From Nymphalis io (Eukaryota; Arthropoda; Insecta; Lepidoptera; Nymphalidae): a stretch of DNA of 64,000 nt. A program made the position numbers and the translations under genes. Positions 34,101 through 48,700 of the stretch are shown piece after piece. The stretch covers positions 8,804,001 to 8,868,000 of the forward strand of contig NC_065905.1 in the NCBI RefSeq assembly GCF_905147045.1. Reading direction: 5' to 3'. A model generated the notes under the pieces. The model worked only from the letters and a program-made list of their open reading frames with translations. It searched no databases and had not been told where the DNA came from. Position 1 is the first letter of the stretch. Every line of letters begins with the position of its first letter.

Positions 34101-37100
34101 CGAATATTTACCCGGCCATAAACTTTCCTGTGTCGCAAGGAACTCCAATGCTTTCACACCTCGTCGATTGGGAACACAGTGAGAGCTGGTGAGTTTAATC
34201 AAACCATCAATTAAAGGTATTATTAAGTATTTTAAAAGAAATCGTTCAACAACCGAGTCAAAAATGAGAATTATTTTATCAAGGATGCATTTTAAAACCA
34301 TTAATATAATACACCGTTAAACTATTTCGTATTTACTTTAGGTACGCTACGTACTACGGAGACAAAACTCTTATGTCGTTTGGTGAGAGGACAGTGAGTA
34401 TGTCGATTAAGGAAGAAATGAGCGAGTTTATGGTCGGCCACGTTATTGATGGTAACGTTGTTTTTCTTATTATTAGATAATAATAATAATAATAATATAT
34501 ACCAACGAGGCAGTCACAACGCTAAAAATTTAAAACAAAAATCAACAAACTACATCAAAATACACTATAATTCAAGTAAAACACGAGCTTTCGGATCGAA
34601 ATTTCACAAAAAAATATATATTGCATACACACACTGATCTGCGTTATAAATGCACACCAGCTTTGCAGTTTTTTTTATTAATAGATTACTGTCGGGTATA
34701 GAAGCGTGTCACCACCCCCGCTAGGGTGGTTGGTGGCTAGGTTGGTATCACCATTGCCCATATTCATTAACAATGTTAATGTTAACCACTCATCACCACT
34801 GATCCGCCGCCAAGTAAAGGAACTAGCTGTGTCACCAACTATTAAAAAACCCACTCAGGAGTACAATGTCTTAGTATATATATAATAATAATAATAATAA
34901 CCTAAGTTGTGCTCCGCTCGAGCTCTCAAATAAAGCCAACAAAACTGACACAAAGTCTTCTTATTTATCTTGTAACAATAATATGCACAATAATCAAAAG
35001 TAGTATATAAACGCTTAATATTGTTTCCTAACACTTATTTAAATTTCCATCCTAGGTCGTAACCTGTATCCTGCAACCGGCTACTTATTGATGGTGTGGG
35101 ACAGTCTAGCAATGATGATGGGAAAGCTGTCAACAGAAGTATCCGTGGTGTTCGAAAACGTACGATTCCAAAGAGCTACTAATATCCCTAAGCAAGGAAA
35201 ATTAGAGTTCATTGTTACGATCCAGAAGGGAAGTGGACATTTTGAGGTTAGTATAGTTGTATTATGTTAAGCATATTCGCTGATAAATAATCTAATATCA
35301 ATAAAAATTTTGACTGGCCCGTTGGCGTAGCTGGCAGTTAGCTTGCCTTCTATTTGCGTTATCGTGACTTAATACATATGTTATCTAAGCCCTTATGTAA
35401 GGGGAGGGGCCCCTTACATAAGGGCGTAGCCGCAACTGGTGGCTAGGTAAATGCAAAGCTACTTCAGATTCAGATTCGATCTGATCAGATCGATTCAAGT
35501 ACTTATATTACATAAGTAAGTACGTCATTCATACATACATATGTTTGGTTTCCGTAAAATTGGTTGGATATTGATACATTACTTTCATATTTTATCTGTA
35601 TTCAACTCATAATCAATTCGAGAGCCATGCACGCTGTATTTGTAAAGATATGGGAGTAAATGCTCCCTTAAATGGGTGTTCGCGGACTTGCTCGTGTTTT
35701 GTGCAAGCGCTGATTAAATCACTGATTTTGAGCTTATGGTTAGTACGGCACTAGCAAAGATTTTATAGTTCGGAGGCAACGCTATTATCTTTACCGACGC
35801 ATCCAAGAATGTTGCCTGATTTGTTTAGGGCCTAAAGGTTAAAGCGTTGAAGACTACTGGAGTGGTCTATTAGAATTGGTACTGGTATTAAAGTAAATTT
35901 TTGACCAATTAGAAAATGATCCAGTTTATTAAATAAAGGCTATGCAATGTCGAACAGATCGTTGAAGGCGGAGCATCCATCGTAACCGGAACCATATACG
36001 CAAAGAATAACGTCGGACAAGAGTACCTATTGCTTCCAGATGAGCCTGAATCCACAGGACCCAATATAAAACATCTACTTACAAAGGACTTCTACAAGGA
36101 GTTACGTCTGCGAGGCTACCAGTACAGGTACTAAATATTAAATTCATATGACGTGTTCTTTATCATTATATTTAAGATCAAATACGTCATGTTACCAGTT
36201 GAGATATGAATTTTACAACGGATACAGTTAAACATCAGTTCAGGAAGTAAACAGGAAAAATAGGCAGACTGTTATTATTTAATATACACATTAACGTTTT
36301 AGTTTTCAAAAATTTTACGAACGCAGTACTATTTAAATTATTTACACCTACGAGAAAGAATCCATGATTGTTTTTATTATATTATGTTTCTGTTTAAAAA
36401 GTGTTGTTTTTGTTTTTATTCATTTAGTAAAACAGTCTAATTATTACCGACTGTAGCCTTACATGCATAATTATTAAGAGAATTAATTTAGGCTAGAAAT
36501 ACCTACTAATCAATACAACAAGTGTTAGTAATTAATCTAGTGCTCGGCGTCGAAGGAAAACACGTGAGGAAGAATAACATCGAAAACTGCATATCCACCA
36601 ACCCATATTCGAGCAGCGTACAGCTCCAAAATAGCTCCTCAAAAAGAGAGAAAGCCTTAGGCCAGCATTGGTATATTAACAGGATGTTACTTTATTTACA
36701 GCGGCCTCTTCCGAGGCGTAATCGGTTGTAATGTGGAAGGCACCCGTGGTCGCCTGGCCTGGGTCAACAACTGGGTCACTTTTTTGGACTGTATGTTGCA
36801 GATGAAGATTATTAATTTTGACACTCGAGGGCTTTACATTCCTACCCGTATTGAGAAAATGTGTATTGACTTAAATATGCACCATGAGGGTGTATCTAAA
36901 ATGAAACTTGGTTCCACACGGCAGTCGTTTGAGATTAGAGTGTATCCTACTGTTAATGTTATCAGGTAATCTTGTAAAATACTCACTTAAACGAAAAAAA
37001 ATTTAGAATATATTGTAAAGTTTCTTAAAAAATTTTTATCCAAGTCCTTATCGTAGTATTTATTACATTATTTTTCTTTTTCGCCAGAGCTGGTGGTGTA

Positions 37101-39753
37101 GAAATCCGAGGTTTACACGCGACACCAATTACAAAAAGGGTTCCACTTGGCGTACCAGTTTTAGAAAAGAACGTATTCATTCCCAACATCGGAAAGTCAA
37201 AGATGAAGGTAAAATAACAATCAAATTATTGTAATATTTGTTTGTGCATATAGTTTGTTTTATCAAAGTATCTTTTGTGATAAAAAATATAACCAGTGAC
37301 AAAAAGGGTTTTAAAATATTTATATACCAATATTTGTTTTACACAATTATTTAAGTCGCAATCAAAACCTTTTGCAGATTGAAGACATTCTCAGAAGCAA
37401 CATTCAGCTCGTTCTTGAAAACTTGCAACTTTACAAAGTTAAAAGTCTTGAAATTGTTGACAATGAATATAAAATTGCTGGATTACAACCTATTATGGAT
37501 AAAGTTGCAGACGTCTTAAGTGACCTACCTTTAGTACAGGCTGATTTATCCGTTATCTCTGAGGATTCTATTGAATTGCCATCTAACATTTCTATAGAAA
37601 ATAAAAAATTGATTGGAGAAAATAATATTCAAGTACTCATTGGTGCTAATCTGCTTCAGAGACCTGAAGTAAGTAATACTTAAAACCTCCATTTAATAGA
37701 CGCTATATTCTAGACGCACCACTTCAAAATTATCTTTTATGTTGAAAACCCATGAATGTATTTTACAAAAATTACAAAACATTCTGACACATGTATATCA
37801 GTAATTAACAATTAATTCAATTGCGTTTGAATTAACAAAAGAAAAGTCTACCGTTGGCTAATTTATACGTAGAATTAAATTATAGTGCCACTAAATAATA
37901 CAACCACGATCAACTATGGTTATGTTTTCTTACGGTTTACAGTATATTATAATAAAATAAAATATTAAATTCAAAAGATCATAACAAGTCATGTGGAATG
38001 GTGGCAATAATATAACAGACAAAAATATAAATAATAACGATCTCATATAATTGATTGTTGCCATATAAAACCTAATATTGAAGTAGCTGATGTATTTAAT
38101 ACTAACTAGCTTAATAAAAAATTCAATAAACTGTAAATCTTTTGATAAGCACCACAACTTTTGATATGCAATAGTGTTAAATATATTTATGTTTTTGTAA
38201 AAATATGTTATAATTTTCTGTAAATCTTGGTTGCTTAACTTGCTCCAAAGCTATTTATAAGTTTAAAATTAGGTATAATACACAAAAATATACTTATTCT
38301 TTAAACAGTTAACTTTTTATCTCTAGGTACTTAAAGGTGCGTTAGCAGCTCTCAGCAAAAAAGGGTTTATCATGAGCCGTGAAAAAGAACCAATTAATCC
38401 AAAACATTTCTCCGAAACATACGACATCATTACCATACAAGATACTGGCTTCGAATACGTGGTCCTCTTCAGAAAACGAGTTAGTTCAAAGCCAGCTAAA
38501 TTTATTAATATCATCTCGAGCGATGAAAACTACGCTTGGATAAATAATGTCCAGAAAGAACTTGAAGTTGGACAAAAACTGGTTTTATATAGTCAAAATG
38601 AACCTATAAATGGACTTTTAGGTCTCATTAATTGTCTGAGGAAGGAACCTGGTGGTGAAATAGTCTGTGGTCTATTAATTGCTGACCCGTCGGCACCACC
38701 ATTTACTCCAAATTTGAAATTTTATGAAGACCAGTTGAATATGGATTTGGCTATAAATGTTTATCAAGACGTAAGTGCAAAACGTAATATTGTTTTGAAA
38801 ATATATTTATCCTTTTAGAAACATATTACATGCTATTATTATTATTTATTTAAATTATTTTATTTCAATTTATTGGAGGATAGATAATCAAAAGGGCCGT
38901 ACCGATGTTGATTAATCACTAAGACAAAAAAAAAATTGAGACTGTAAAAAATATTTAGTCTTACTTTGTGCGTGCGCTTCCAGTTGTGACCACATAAACT
39001 AAAACTATGTTTTACGAGCAAGTTATTTGCGATAGATTGAGAATAAACTTAAAAGTCGTTGCAAAAATGTATAATAAAACATATTTCACATTAAGGGTCA
39101 ATGGGGCACGTACCGTCATTTACTCCTCGGTGACTTGGATACAGTCAAGGCGCACCATGCCTTCATGAACACAGTCACTATTGGAGACCTCTCCTCGCTG
39201 ACCTGGCTGGAGGGACCCATCAGAGTTGATTCAGTTTTTAAGAAACCAGAAAATATTTTTGTACAAGTAAGTAAACGTATAATATGGTACCTAATCTTTA
39301 TATAATTAATGTAGTTAATCTTTAAATAATACATTCTTCGAATAAAATAAAAAAAGGTGCGGTCGGGGGATCCCCGTCAGGAACGAAGTTCTTTTGACTG
39401 AAAACGTGTTTTAAGATTATATTACTGTACTACTGTTAATTGATTATATTACTGTATTTTTGTCACACCAAAAACGTCCTACTGATATAAATTGTAACGT
39501 ATTATTAATTATTTTGAATATTTTAACAACGAATTAAACATCAAAAATGTATTCAAAAATTTTAAATAATCAAAACGGAGTCTACTATAAATTAAATATT
39601 AATAGCTTGATAAATAATTGTCTAATATTTTCAAATAACTATTGGAATATATATTTCGCGTTTAAGACATTTATAAAATAAAATAATTAATACGATAACT
39701 TAACATATCAATATATGACATTTGAAACACTGAGAATCAAAAACCAAAATTGA

Positions 39754-39791
<38 letters not shown>

Positions 39792-42700
39792 ATTGATTAC
39801 ATGAAAGAAAAGGAGCACCATTATGTTATACGCTATATGGTTATTAAGAAAGATCATGCCATTATAACGTAGTACTCATTATTGCCGTTAGAAATATAAC
39901 GATATTATTGTATTTTATATAACTTTAAAAATATTATACATTTATGCATAACTTCCTTTTCTCTCATTTTTTATTTTTTAATAAGTTTGAATATATGCTT
40001 CTTTTATTTTTAACTAATGTCACTTTTGTTTACACATCAACCGTATATAGAAGTAATAGACTGTAATACAATAGAAAGAGACGGGTAGGCATAACGTTAT
40101 TCCGTTACGCGACAATTTTTGCCATTTCACTCATGTAAAATTTCCTTAATATAACGTTAATCTATTGTGAGAGTCGTATGAGACAGAATAATAAGAAATA
40201 AGAATCGATATTGTTTTCCAGCATCATCAGCGAATAATAAGTTCAGTGATTATTAAACATTACATTAAATTACAATAAGAAGAATGCGTTAAATAGCGAA
40301 ACACCATGTGGGAGAATAAAAAACATTTATATACTGTGATATATGAGAAAAAATAGCAGATGGTGCGAGAACACGTGTATCCTAACTGGCAATTAAGATA
40401 CACGTGCATCGCAATTTACTTGTGGTAGGGCTTCGTGCAAGCTCGTCAGGGTAGGTACCACCCACTCATCAGATATTCTACCGCAAAACAGCAGTACTTG
40501 ATATTGTTGTGTTCCGGTTTGAAGGGTGAGTGAGCCAGTGTAATTACAAGCACAAGGGACATAAAATCTTAGTTCTCAAGGGTGGTGGCGCATTGGCTAT
40601 GTAAGCGATGGTTGACATTTCTTTGAATGCCTATGTCTAAGGGCGTTGGTGACCACTTACCATCAGATGGCCCATATGCTCGTCCGCCTTCTTATTTTAT
40701 AAAAAAATACTGTTTCAAACCCGGTCAAGCACACTGAATTATCATGTGCTTAATGAAATTTTATAATTCTCGTCATCATGAAACTTCGCACCATGTGTTT
40801 CAACCAACACGCATTGGAACTGCGTGTGGCTCCAAAACCTTCATCTTAAGAGGAGATGAGGTCTTAGCCCAGCCGTGAAATATTTTAAATTCTGTTCTTT
40901 TTTCAGCAGTTCATCACATTAGTATTTATAAGAACATAACAAAGTAAAGTTGTTAAATTTTTTTTATGTTATAATATAAACTGAAATGGTTAGACGTTAT
41001 AAATTCATGTCTTTGTTGCAAATATTATTTACTTAAAAAGTTGTTTTTTTTTTTCTGTGCAGATATACTGCGCAGCTTTAAACTTCCGCGACGTAATGAC
41101 TGCAACGGGACGTCTCTCTGTCGATGCTGTCGCAAAAGGCAGACTTGCGCAGGAGTGCGTGCAAGGGTTTGAAATTGTCGGCAAAACGTGCAAGTAAGTT
41201 AAGTTTTAATTAACATTCCCAAAAAATTGTAATATGGCTTATTGTGTCCAAATATTGTCCTTTCAGTTTTTCTTGATATTTTATTGTTATTTTATTATAT
41301 ATTAGTTATAAATTAAAACTTATTAATTCAGTGGTACTCGAGTTATGGGCATGGTGAGGGATAGCGGTATGGCTAACATGGTGGTAGCAGAAAAGGCGCT
41401 TTTATGGGGCTTTCCTGATGAATGGACTTTCGAAGAGGCTGCCACAGTGCCTGTGGCTTACGGAACTGTATACTATGCATTGGTGAGTTATAAATACATG
41501 TAATTACATACATTCCATTCACTCGTATTTATTATTTAATATACAATAATGTAAGCTGTGCTTCCAAAAGTTATACCAAAAAAAGATTAGATTTACTTTT
41601 CTTCTTTTTCTTTTTCTGAATCTACAAATTATAATACCATGTAAAGCAGTTTTTCACTTTTTCTAGATGTTTTTGTAAAAGATAATTTGATGATGATCTC
41701 TGGGTTGGCTATTAAGATATTAAACTTTTGTTTTAATAGGTGATGGTAGGCCAGATTCAAAGAGGAGAATCAATCTTAATCCACGCTGGTTCTGGTGGTG
41801 TTGGTCAAGCAGCCATCAACGTTGCTCTTCACTTAGGATGCGAAGTGTTCACTACTGTTGGTACGCCGATGAAACGAGCCTTCATCAAGAGGCTTTTCCC
41901 ACAACTTAAAGGTAAGGTCGTTTCAGTTATAAATTACGTGACTATAATTGGGTATCAAAAGTGTAAATATTTGTTATTAATGTGTAAATATCCTAGCGCT
42001 CGGTACACGGTACGGCTAACTGAGACTTCGAGCGTCAGATTAAGATTTGTTATTGTAAGTGCGTTAATGTGTGCGTGAAATCGGTACATGGTAGGATCTA
42101 ACTGAGAGCTCACATACTCACACATCCATCATCGTCATTATCTTGGCACTTACATCATATTTTTTATATCTTGATCAGTAATTATTCAGACAACACATAA
42201 ACGAAAATAATTTCAGCTGTTTTGTTCATAGAGATTTCGGATTTAGTTTAACCGCCCACGTTTCCTTCGCAGACAGTCATATCGGTAATTCTCGAGACAC
42301 ATCATTCGAAGACATGGTCAGGAGAGAAACAAACGGAAGGGGAGTAGATTTGGTACTCAATTCTCTTGCCGATGACAAATTGCAGGTATTTTGAAAAAAA
42401 TAAACTAAAAATAATAACTTATGCGATTCAATAAAAATGGAATTTCACATCTGTTGCATATGCATATGCAACCAATATGTTATAATTGAGCTGAATGTCT
42501 TATTATTATTAATTTAGATAAGATTTATTCGTAAGGTATTTTAGCGAAATTTTTAATGATTTTTCTGCCTTTTTTTATTTGATTTATGGTATTAGATAGG
42601 CGGACTGGCAAGTGGAACACCTGATGGTAAGTGGCCACGCCGCTTATAGTTGTTAGCGCTGTAATAAATATTAACTATTCCTTATATTATACCTTGGGAA

Positions 42701-45700
42701 CTACGATGTTATGTATCTTTAAATGATATATAGTCTTGATTAATAAAACTTGTAAATATTAAAAAAGAAAAACAAAAAATACCATAAATAATTTGAAAAT
42801 TGAAGACAAAACCCGACAAAATACATTTCAGGCGATCTAAATCTATTCAAGGTTTCTTTGCGTTGGGTTATTTGTAGTACATATGGCACAAAGACTCCCA
42901 TCTCCCATTATATCAAAGAACTGTCAACGCGGTACTTTGAGAAAGCTTTATTTCGGACCAACCCCTGGTCGTCCAGGCCAGTCCTTTTACAAGCAGAGGA
43001 TAAATACGTATTGTCTAAGTAAGTCTATATACAATACGTCTTGAATCACAAAAATAAGAGGATCGGAAAACAAAAAAGATATTTAAAGTCCTGTGTCTGA
43101 ACACACTCTGCTCGTATTGGAAAAATAATATTAAAAACAAACATTCATGTGAACAGTATTATTTCATTTTATTAACTTTTCAGGCTTCGATACGCTGTCT
43201 CGGTTACCGCGGTCGCTTCTTAGAAATCGGAAAGTTCGACATCGGCAACAACACACTCATCAGCATGTCCGCCTTCCACAAAGAAATCTCTTTCCACGGA
43301 ATCATGTTGGACTTCATCTTCGACCAAGGCGATGATTTCAGAAAGGTATTTCACTCGAATATATGTTTTCTTAATTTACGAGATCGCTGACTATTTTAAA
43401 TTTTCATTCTAAAATTAATATAATTTTGAACAGTCTCTTTTGGATTTACTCATATCTGGTATTACGAGCGGTGCTGTCCGTCCGCTTACATACTGCACTT
43501 TCGAGAAAAACCAAATCGAGGCCGCATTTAGATATATGGCCACTGGAAAACATATTGGAAAGGTAAGTACTAAAAAAGCATTGCCATACATTACTACACA
43601 TACATTATACTGCGATAATGTATGCTGTTAAGATATAATAGAGGAAATGCTTTAAAAGCTAGAAAGTTTATATAATTTCTATAAAAGGCATTTCTTTCGG
43701 CTTGAAAAAATGTACCATAATAGTTATTTATTATATTATTAGATTGTATTTTTTAATCTTTCTATTTTGTAATAAACATAACAATCATCAATATCACTAA
43801 TGTTTTAGATTAAGTATGACCTTGACTTGGTTAAAATGTCCCGTTTGAAGCTTTTCTTCCACACTACCGTAACTACAGGGTACATTCTAATATCTATTGA
43901 TAATTTGTTTCTTATCATGTACCCTTTTTTATTTATCAAGTTTCATGTTAAATGTGCGACTATAACTTTGGGCTTATTTCTTATGTTTGATAAGTTATTT
44001 TTGTTCATGTCAATTTTTTTTAAATTTTTACTGAATAGGTAGGCAGACGAGCATATGGGCCACCTGATGGTAAGTGGTCACGAACGCCCATAGACATCAG
44101 CATTGTTAAGAATTGTTAACTACCGCTAACATCGCCAATGCGTCACCATCCTTGGGAACTAAGATGTTATGTCCCTTGTGACTGTAGGTACACTAGCCCA
44201 CTCACCATTCAATTCAGAACATAACAATCAAGTACTGCTATTTCGCGGTAGAATATCTGATAACTGGGTGCTACCTACCCAGACGAACTTGCACAAAGCC
44301 CTACCAACAGTAATATACTTCTGTCCATTTTATTTTGACACTCTAAATTATTTATTAGTTAGACATGGTAGTATGAACGATTGTACTCATTGTTAAAATA
44401 GTTAATGTAAGGTATATAGGTATTGTTAATGTAAGGTATGAGAAATGTAAGAAAATATTCTTTATGATGTTCCTTATACCTACTTGGATCTGTAGTAAAA
44501 CCAGTTGACAAAGTTTGGTTGGAAGCATCTGTGATGGGACTAGACCCTGTCACTAGTAAACATAAATTCATTACAAATTCGTTTCAGGTTGTTATTAAAA
44601 TTCGCGATGAGGAACGAATCAGTAGTTTTACAAAACCACAGAATATGTACATGGATGCTGTTCCCAGGTACGTAAGTATAGATTGCGAATCAAAAATAGT
44701 TCAATCATTTTAATCAACATAAGTAAAATATATTGTGACCTGACCCACCCTGATCCACCCGAGACACTTCTTTGTGACTTCTTGTTGACCCTCTTTATTT
44801 ATTTAAATATTTGTTTCAAATCTTGTGAAAGGTTTTTAAACGTTTAACCGTGGAATGCTTTGCATGAGTCCGTATTTCCTGATAGGTACAATGTTGGTGT
44901 CTTCAAATCCAGAGTAAACAGGTTCCTTATAGGCAAGCGTGCTACATCCTAGACCGTATCGATGCTTAACATCAGGCAAGTCAACGGTCAAACGCTGGCC
45001 TATTAAGTGTAAAAAAAACGTATTTTACTGACCGATTCTTATGAAACATTGCACATACATTGAGTTTCCGTGAAAATACAACATTATGTTAGATACAATT
45101 TGGTTGATAGTTTTAGCTTGGGTCTGATGGTGGGATTATGAGGTGGACATTGGAATTATTCAAGCCTTTAAAACATCCACGAGTTTGGGCCCATTTAGTT
45201 GGTTTTGATAAGTTTCATATAATACTTTCTGACGAGTGTTTTTTATCCTGAAGACTGCCCACATTTTGTTGTAAGAGTTTGCCCCTCTACATGGACCTAT
45301 ACCAGAGAGGTTATTTATCCAATACTCTTAACCAAATAACAAAAAACAATAATATGAAATAAAAAGGTTACACTCAAATACAATGAAAAAGGATGCTTGA
45401 AATAGCAAGAGAAATATATTGAAGAAATCGCGCTACAATTGATGAAGGAAACAGGCATACTGAATTACAAAATGTACGAAAACGGTTAGCAACAAAAAGG
45501 CCTAAGCAATGCGAAGCGACGTCGAAGCAGCGGGAACGTTCTTATAGTTACTTAGCATCAAAAATTCTTAAGAGCGTGCCTAAAGTCAGTAAAACTTCAG
45601 ATTTCTCTCTCTCTTCTCGGCGCGCGATCTTATTTCTATGATTTTTCTAATTACAACGACCGTATTGTATTGTATACAATATTACAATAATTAATATAAT

Positions 45701-48700
45701 AGTTAATTGCCGTCAATTTTTCCGTACTCCTCTCAACTCAACAGCTCCGCAGTGACTGAGTTGAGAAACAAACATATATTTCAAGTATAGGCGATATTCG
45801 ACAGATGTGGTTTTCCGTGGAAAGAAAATGTAGTAAACGTCGAAATCTTCTTATTCATACAACAAAATAAAACGAAAGAGTTTTAAATAATGTAGTTATG
45901 CATACTATCAGTATAACATCGTCAGCGATGAAAGTAAAAATCTGTGACATTTAATAGAGTAAAATAAAAACATGGCGATGCATAAAAACCTGTGTTATTA
46001 CAGTATAATTAAAAACGACTTGTTTTAGAAAATGTGATTCTAAGCCCATTCAAATATATACTTTAAGCGTGCCTCACGGTAATCAAAATATTATTTTGGC
46101 TGATTTACAATCAAATATATATATGCCAACATTTCATATATGTTATATATTGATTGAAAAAAAAACTATTATTTCCGACTTTTTAAATAATAAGAGTATA
46201 ACAATCATTTTAAAGGCCTGTAACGTACAATAAATGTACGTTTTATTATTAGCCTTCATACATTTTCTGTGGAGAACTGACTAAAAAGATTAATTAATCC
46301 TCTAGGTACATTTGTGATGAAAATTTAGTCTACATTGTCGTCGGAGGTCTCGGCGGCTTCGGTCTGGAGCTTGCAGATTGGCTTATCATGAGAGGAGCTA
46401 GAAAAGTGCTGCTCAACTCCAGGAGAGGAATCAGTAATGGTTACCAATCGTCGCGACTAAGGTAAATTATTTCGACTTAGTCAAGTCTTTAGATCATAAC
46501 TTCTTTCAATACCATTTGCAAGTTTTTTTATGTTGCAATACCGGAAATGCAAAAGCAGCAGAAGTATTTGATTAAGTAATTTTTTGTTAATGAATTTAGT
46601 GAAAATGATTCAGGCAAAATATGTGTACATTTATATTAAATAAAACGTATATTTTAACAGAATGTGGTCCGGTTATGGAGCTGATATACAATTTTCAACT
46701 CACGATGTCACGAAAGAGGAAGGATGTGAACAAATGCTGGAGATGGCGAACGCTATGGGAGACGTTGAGGCGATATTCAACTTGGCTGTGATATTGAAAG
46801 ATTCTATTTTCCAGAATCAGACCCCAGAGTCATTTAAGGCATCGTTCGCTCCCAAAGCACTGGTTACTATGAATTTGGACAAGCTGTCAAAGAAACTGTG
46901 TCCCAAATTGAAGTAAGTTTGCCACCGTTATATTATTGGTTTGATTATGCATTTTTGTATTAACTTTATCAAATGTAAACTAACAACACATAATCATATT
47001 ATATAAATTGAAGATATAAGTGAATACAGGAGTTGTTTTCTTCTTCTTGTGCCTCTCCACTACTGGAGGTTAGCCATCAGCTCAGCGAATTTTTCGCGGA
47101 CAACAGGAGTTGTGTCACTTTTTAAACATTCTTAATCCAATAAACCTTTTAAGCGACTATACAAGTATACATGATGATATCTTCAGCCATCACGTTTTAA
47201 ACTTTAAGAGCTATAAATGTAATAGTTGAGTTGTCTATAAATAATCGTATCCAAAAAAAAACAATTATTCTTTGATATTTATCAAATATATAAATCTTTG
47301 TGTTTCATCCACTTATGAATTCAATTGTTTTATTGGATTTTAATTAAATTTTAAAAATAAAATTTGTAGTCATTACTTTTAGTATAGTTATTTAAACCGT
47401 TTTTAATTAATGTCTTGTTTTCGTTTAGAAGCTCCTCAAACAAAAAAATATATATAAACAAAAATATGATTTATTCACTTGTTTACTTTCAATAAACTTA
47501 ATTCATTTCTAAATATGGGAATAAAAATTTATCGGTAATCACTAGGGACTTCGTGATATTCTCATCCGTGTCTTGTGGTCGCGGTAACGCTGGTCAGACC
47601 AACTACGGTTTCTCCAACTCTGTGATGGAGAGAATTTGCGAATCGAGAAAGAAGCTCGGCCTCCCCGCGCTCGCGGTGCAGTGGGGTGCTGTCGGGGACG
47701 TGAGTACGATAAGGCTGTATGGTTAATTAGGCTTAAATATAACTATTGTGTCCTAACGGTTCGCTGCTGGTTAGCGTTATGCTTTAAAAGCTTCGATAGT
47801 ATACATGTATTATGTATATATACCCTACCTTCTGTTATCAGAATGAACTTAAAAATACGAAGAGTCTTTCTTGTATATAACTTCATTTATTATACTAAAA
47901 CTCAATAATGAACAAAAAAATATCATATTAAGAGATGAATCTCTAATATCTTTATCTTTTATGTCTAATTTATTTTTCTATTAGAATTAGACAAAAAAAT
48001 CTTGTCATTAGAAGGAACTTAGTAGACACAAATTAAGCAGGTGAAAATTAATTAGTGTTTGATTTGCCCGGAGATGAAACTTACAACCTCCGGTTAAGAC
48101 TCGGGTGTTCTATTTACAAAGATTGATAAAACATTTATATACCTATAAAGGCAAATCACACTACACGTTAAGATAAAAATGTTTAGTGATTCATCGATGA
48201 TGTATCTTACTAAGTTTTTGGATTTTTCTGTCAGAATATTCTCAGTAGCAGCTCGGAGTCTCGAAGTTGGAGTTGTGTACACTTCCATTGCCTCGAAAAG
48301 CACGTAAAGTCCTGCGCCTGAACTCGTTCCGGTCGTGTCGGATTGCCGTCCCATCGGATTATGAGAGTTACGGAATTGAGAGTGCACCTGTGTTTGCGTA
48401 CACACTTGTATACTATAATATCTCCTGCGTAGTTGACAAATCTCTCTTTAGATCCGCCAGCCGCCGTGGCTGAAATCGGCCTGGAGAACATTATTTTACT
48501 GAGGATAAATAAAAAATTTACATTATTTATCTATTTAATTATATTATTATTTATAGTTGTACCAGACATTGAAACAATTATTTGAATAAAAAATAAAAAA
48601 ATGCAATAAGTACAACAGTAGTTATCACATGGATTACAATATTTTTAAATATGTCTTAAAAATCGAATTTAGTAGGATATAATATAGAAAGCTTTGTTTA

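Larger units (their letters stand above)
34069..36965 (+). other. Gene B exons 16-20: dehydratase (DH) domain
   Basis: Exons: 34069-34188, 34342-34451, 35056-35246, 35958-36127, 36702-36965. The first hot-dog fold carries His903 in HVIDGRNLYP, matching the H-x3-G-x4-P motif. The second fold carries Asp1056 in WVTFLDCMLQ. The 153-residue spacing is close to that of mammalian FAS (878 to 1033), so DH should be active. The acceptor of exon 20 directly follows a decayed Metulj-like SINE. Confidence 0.85.
39096..43562 (+). other. Gene B exons 24-30: enoyl reductase (ER) domain
   Basis: Exons: 39096-39266, 41063-41193, 41332-41482, 41740-41911, 42273-42385, 43184-43345, 43434-43562. They encode residues about 1401-1743 of the NADPH-dependent MDR-type reductase that saturates the enoyl chain. 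LNFRDVMTATGRL is the substrate-side motif. HAGSGGVGQAA (1566-1576) is the nucleotide-binding loop. The lysine in TPMKRAFIK and the aspartate in GVDLVLNSL match the catalytic pair reported for the human domain. RYMATGKHIGK closes the domain. Intron 24 (39267-41062) is 1.8 kb and carries an (AT)n tract and two SINEs. Confidence 0.87.
44588..47699 (+). other. Gene B exons 31-34: ketoreductase (KR) domain
   Basis: Exons: 44588-44667, 46306-46461, 46661-46912, 47546-47699. The Rossmann loop VVGGLGGFGLELADW (around 1781-1795) binds NADPH. FSSVSCGRGNAGQTNYGFSN carries the catalytic serine (about 1913) and Tyr1926. SRR after the loop fits NADPH preference. The 80-nt exon 31 is the shortest of the gene and was accepted because it restores phase on both sides and ends AVPRYICDEN. 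Confidence 0.86.

Noticed and set aside
42830..43030. Extra coding exon between gene B exons 28 and 29
   Set aside because: Exons 28 and 29 join in phase (phase 0) into conserved ER sequence without it, and the stretch translates to nothing recognisable.
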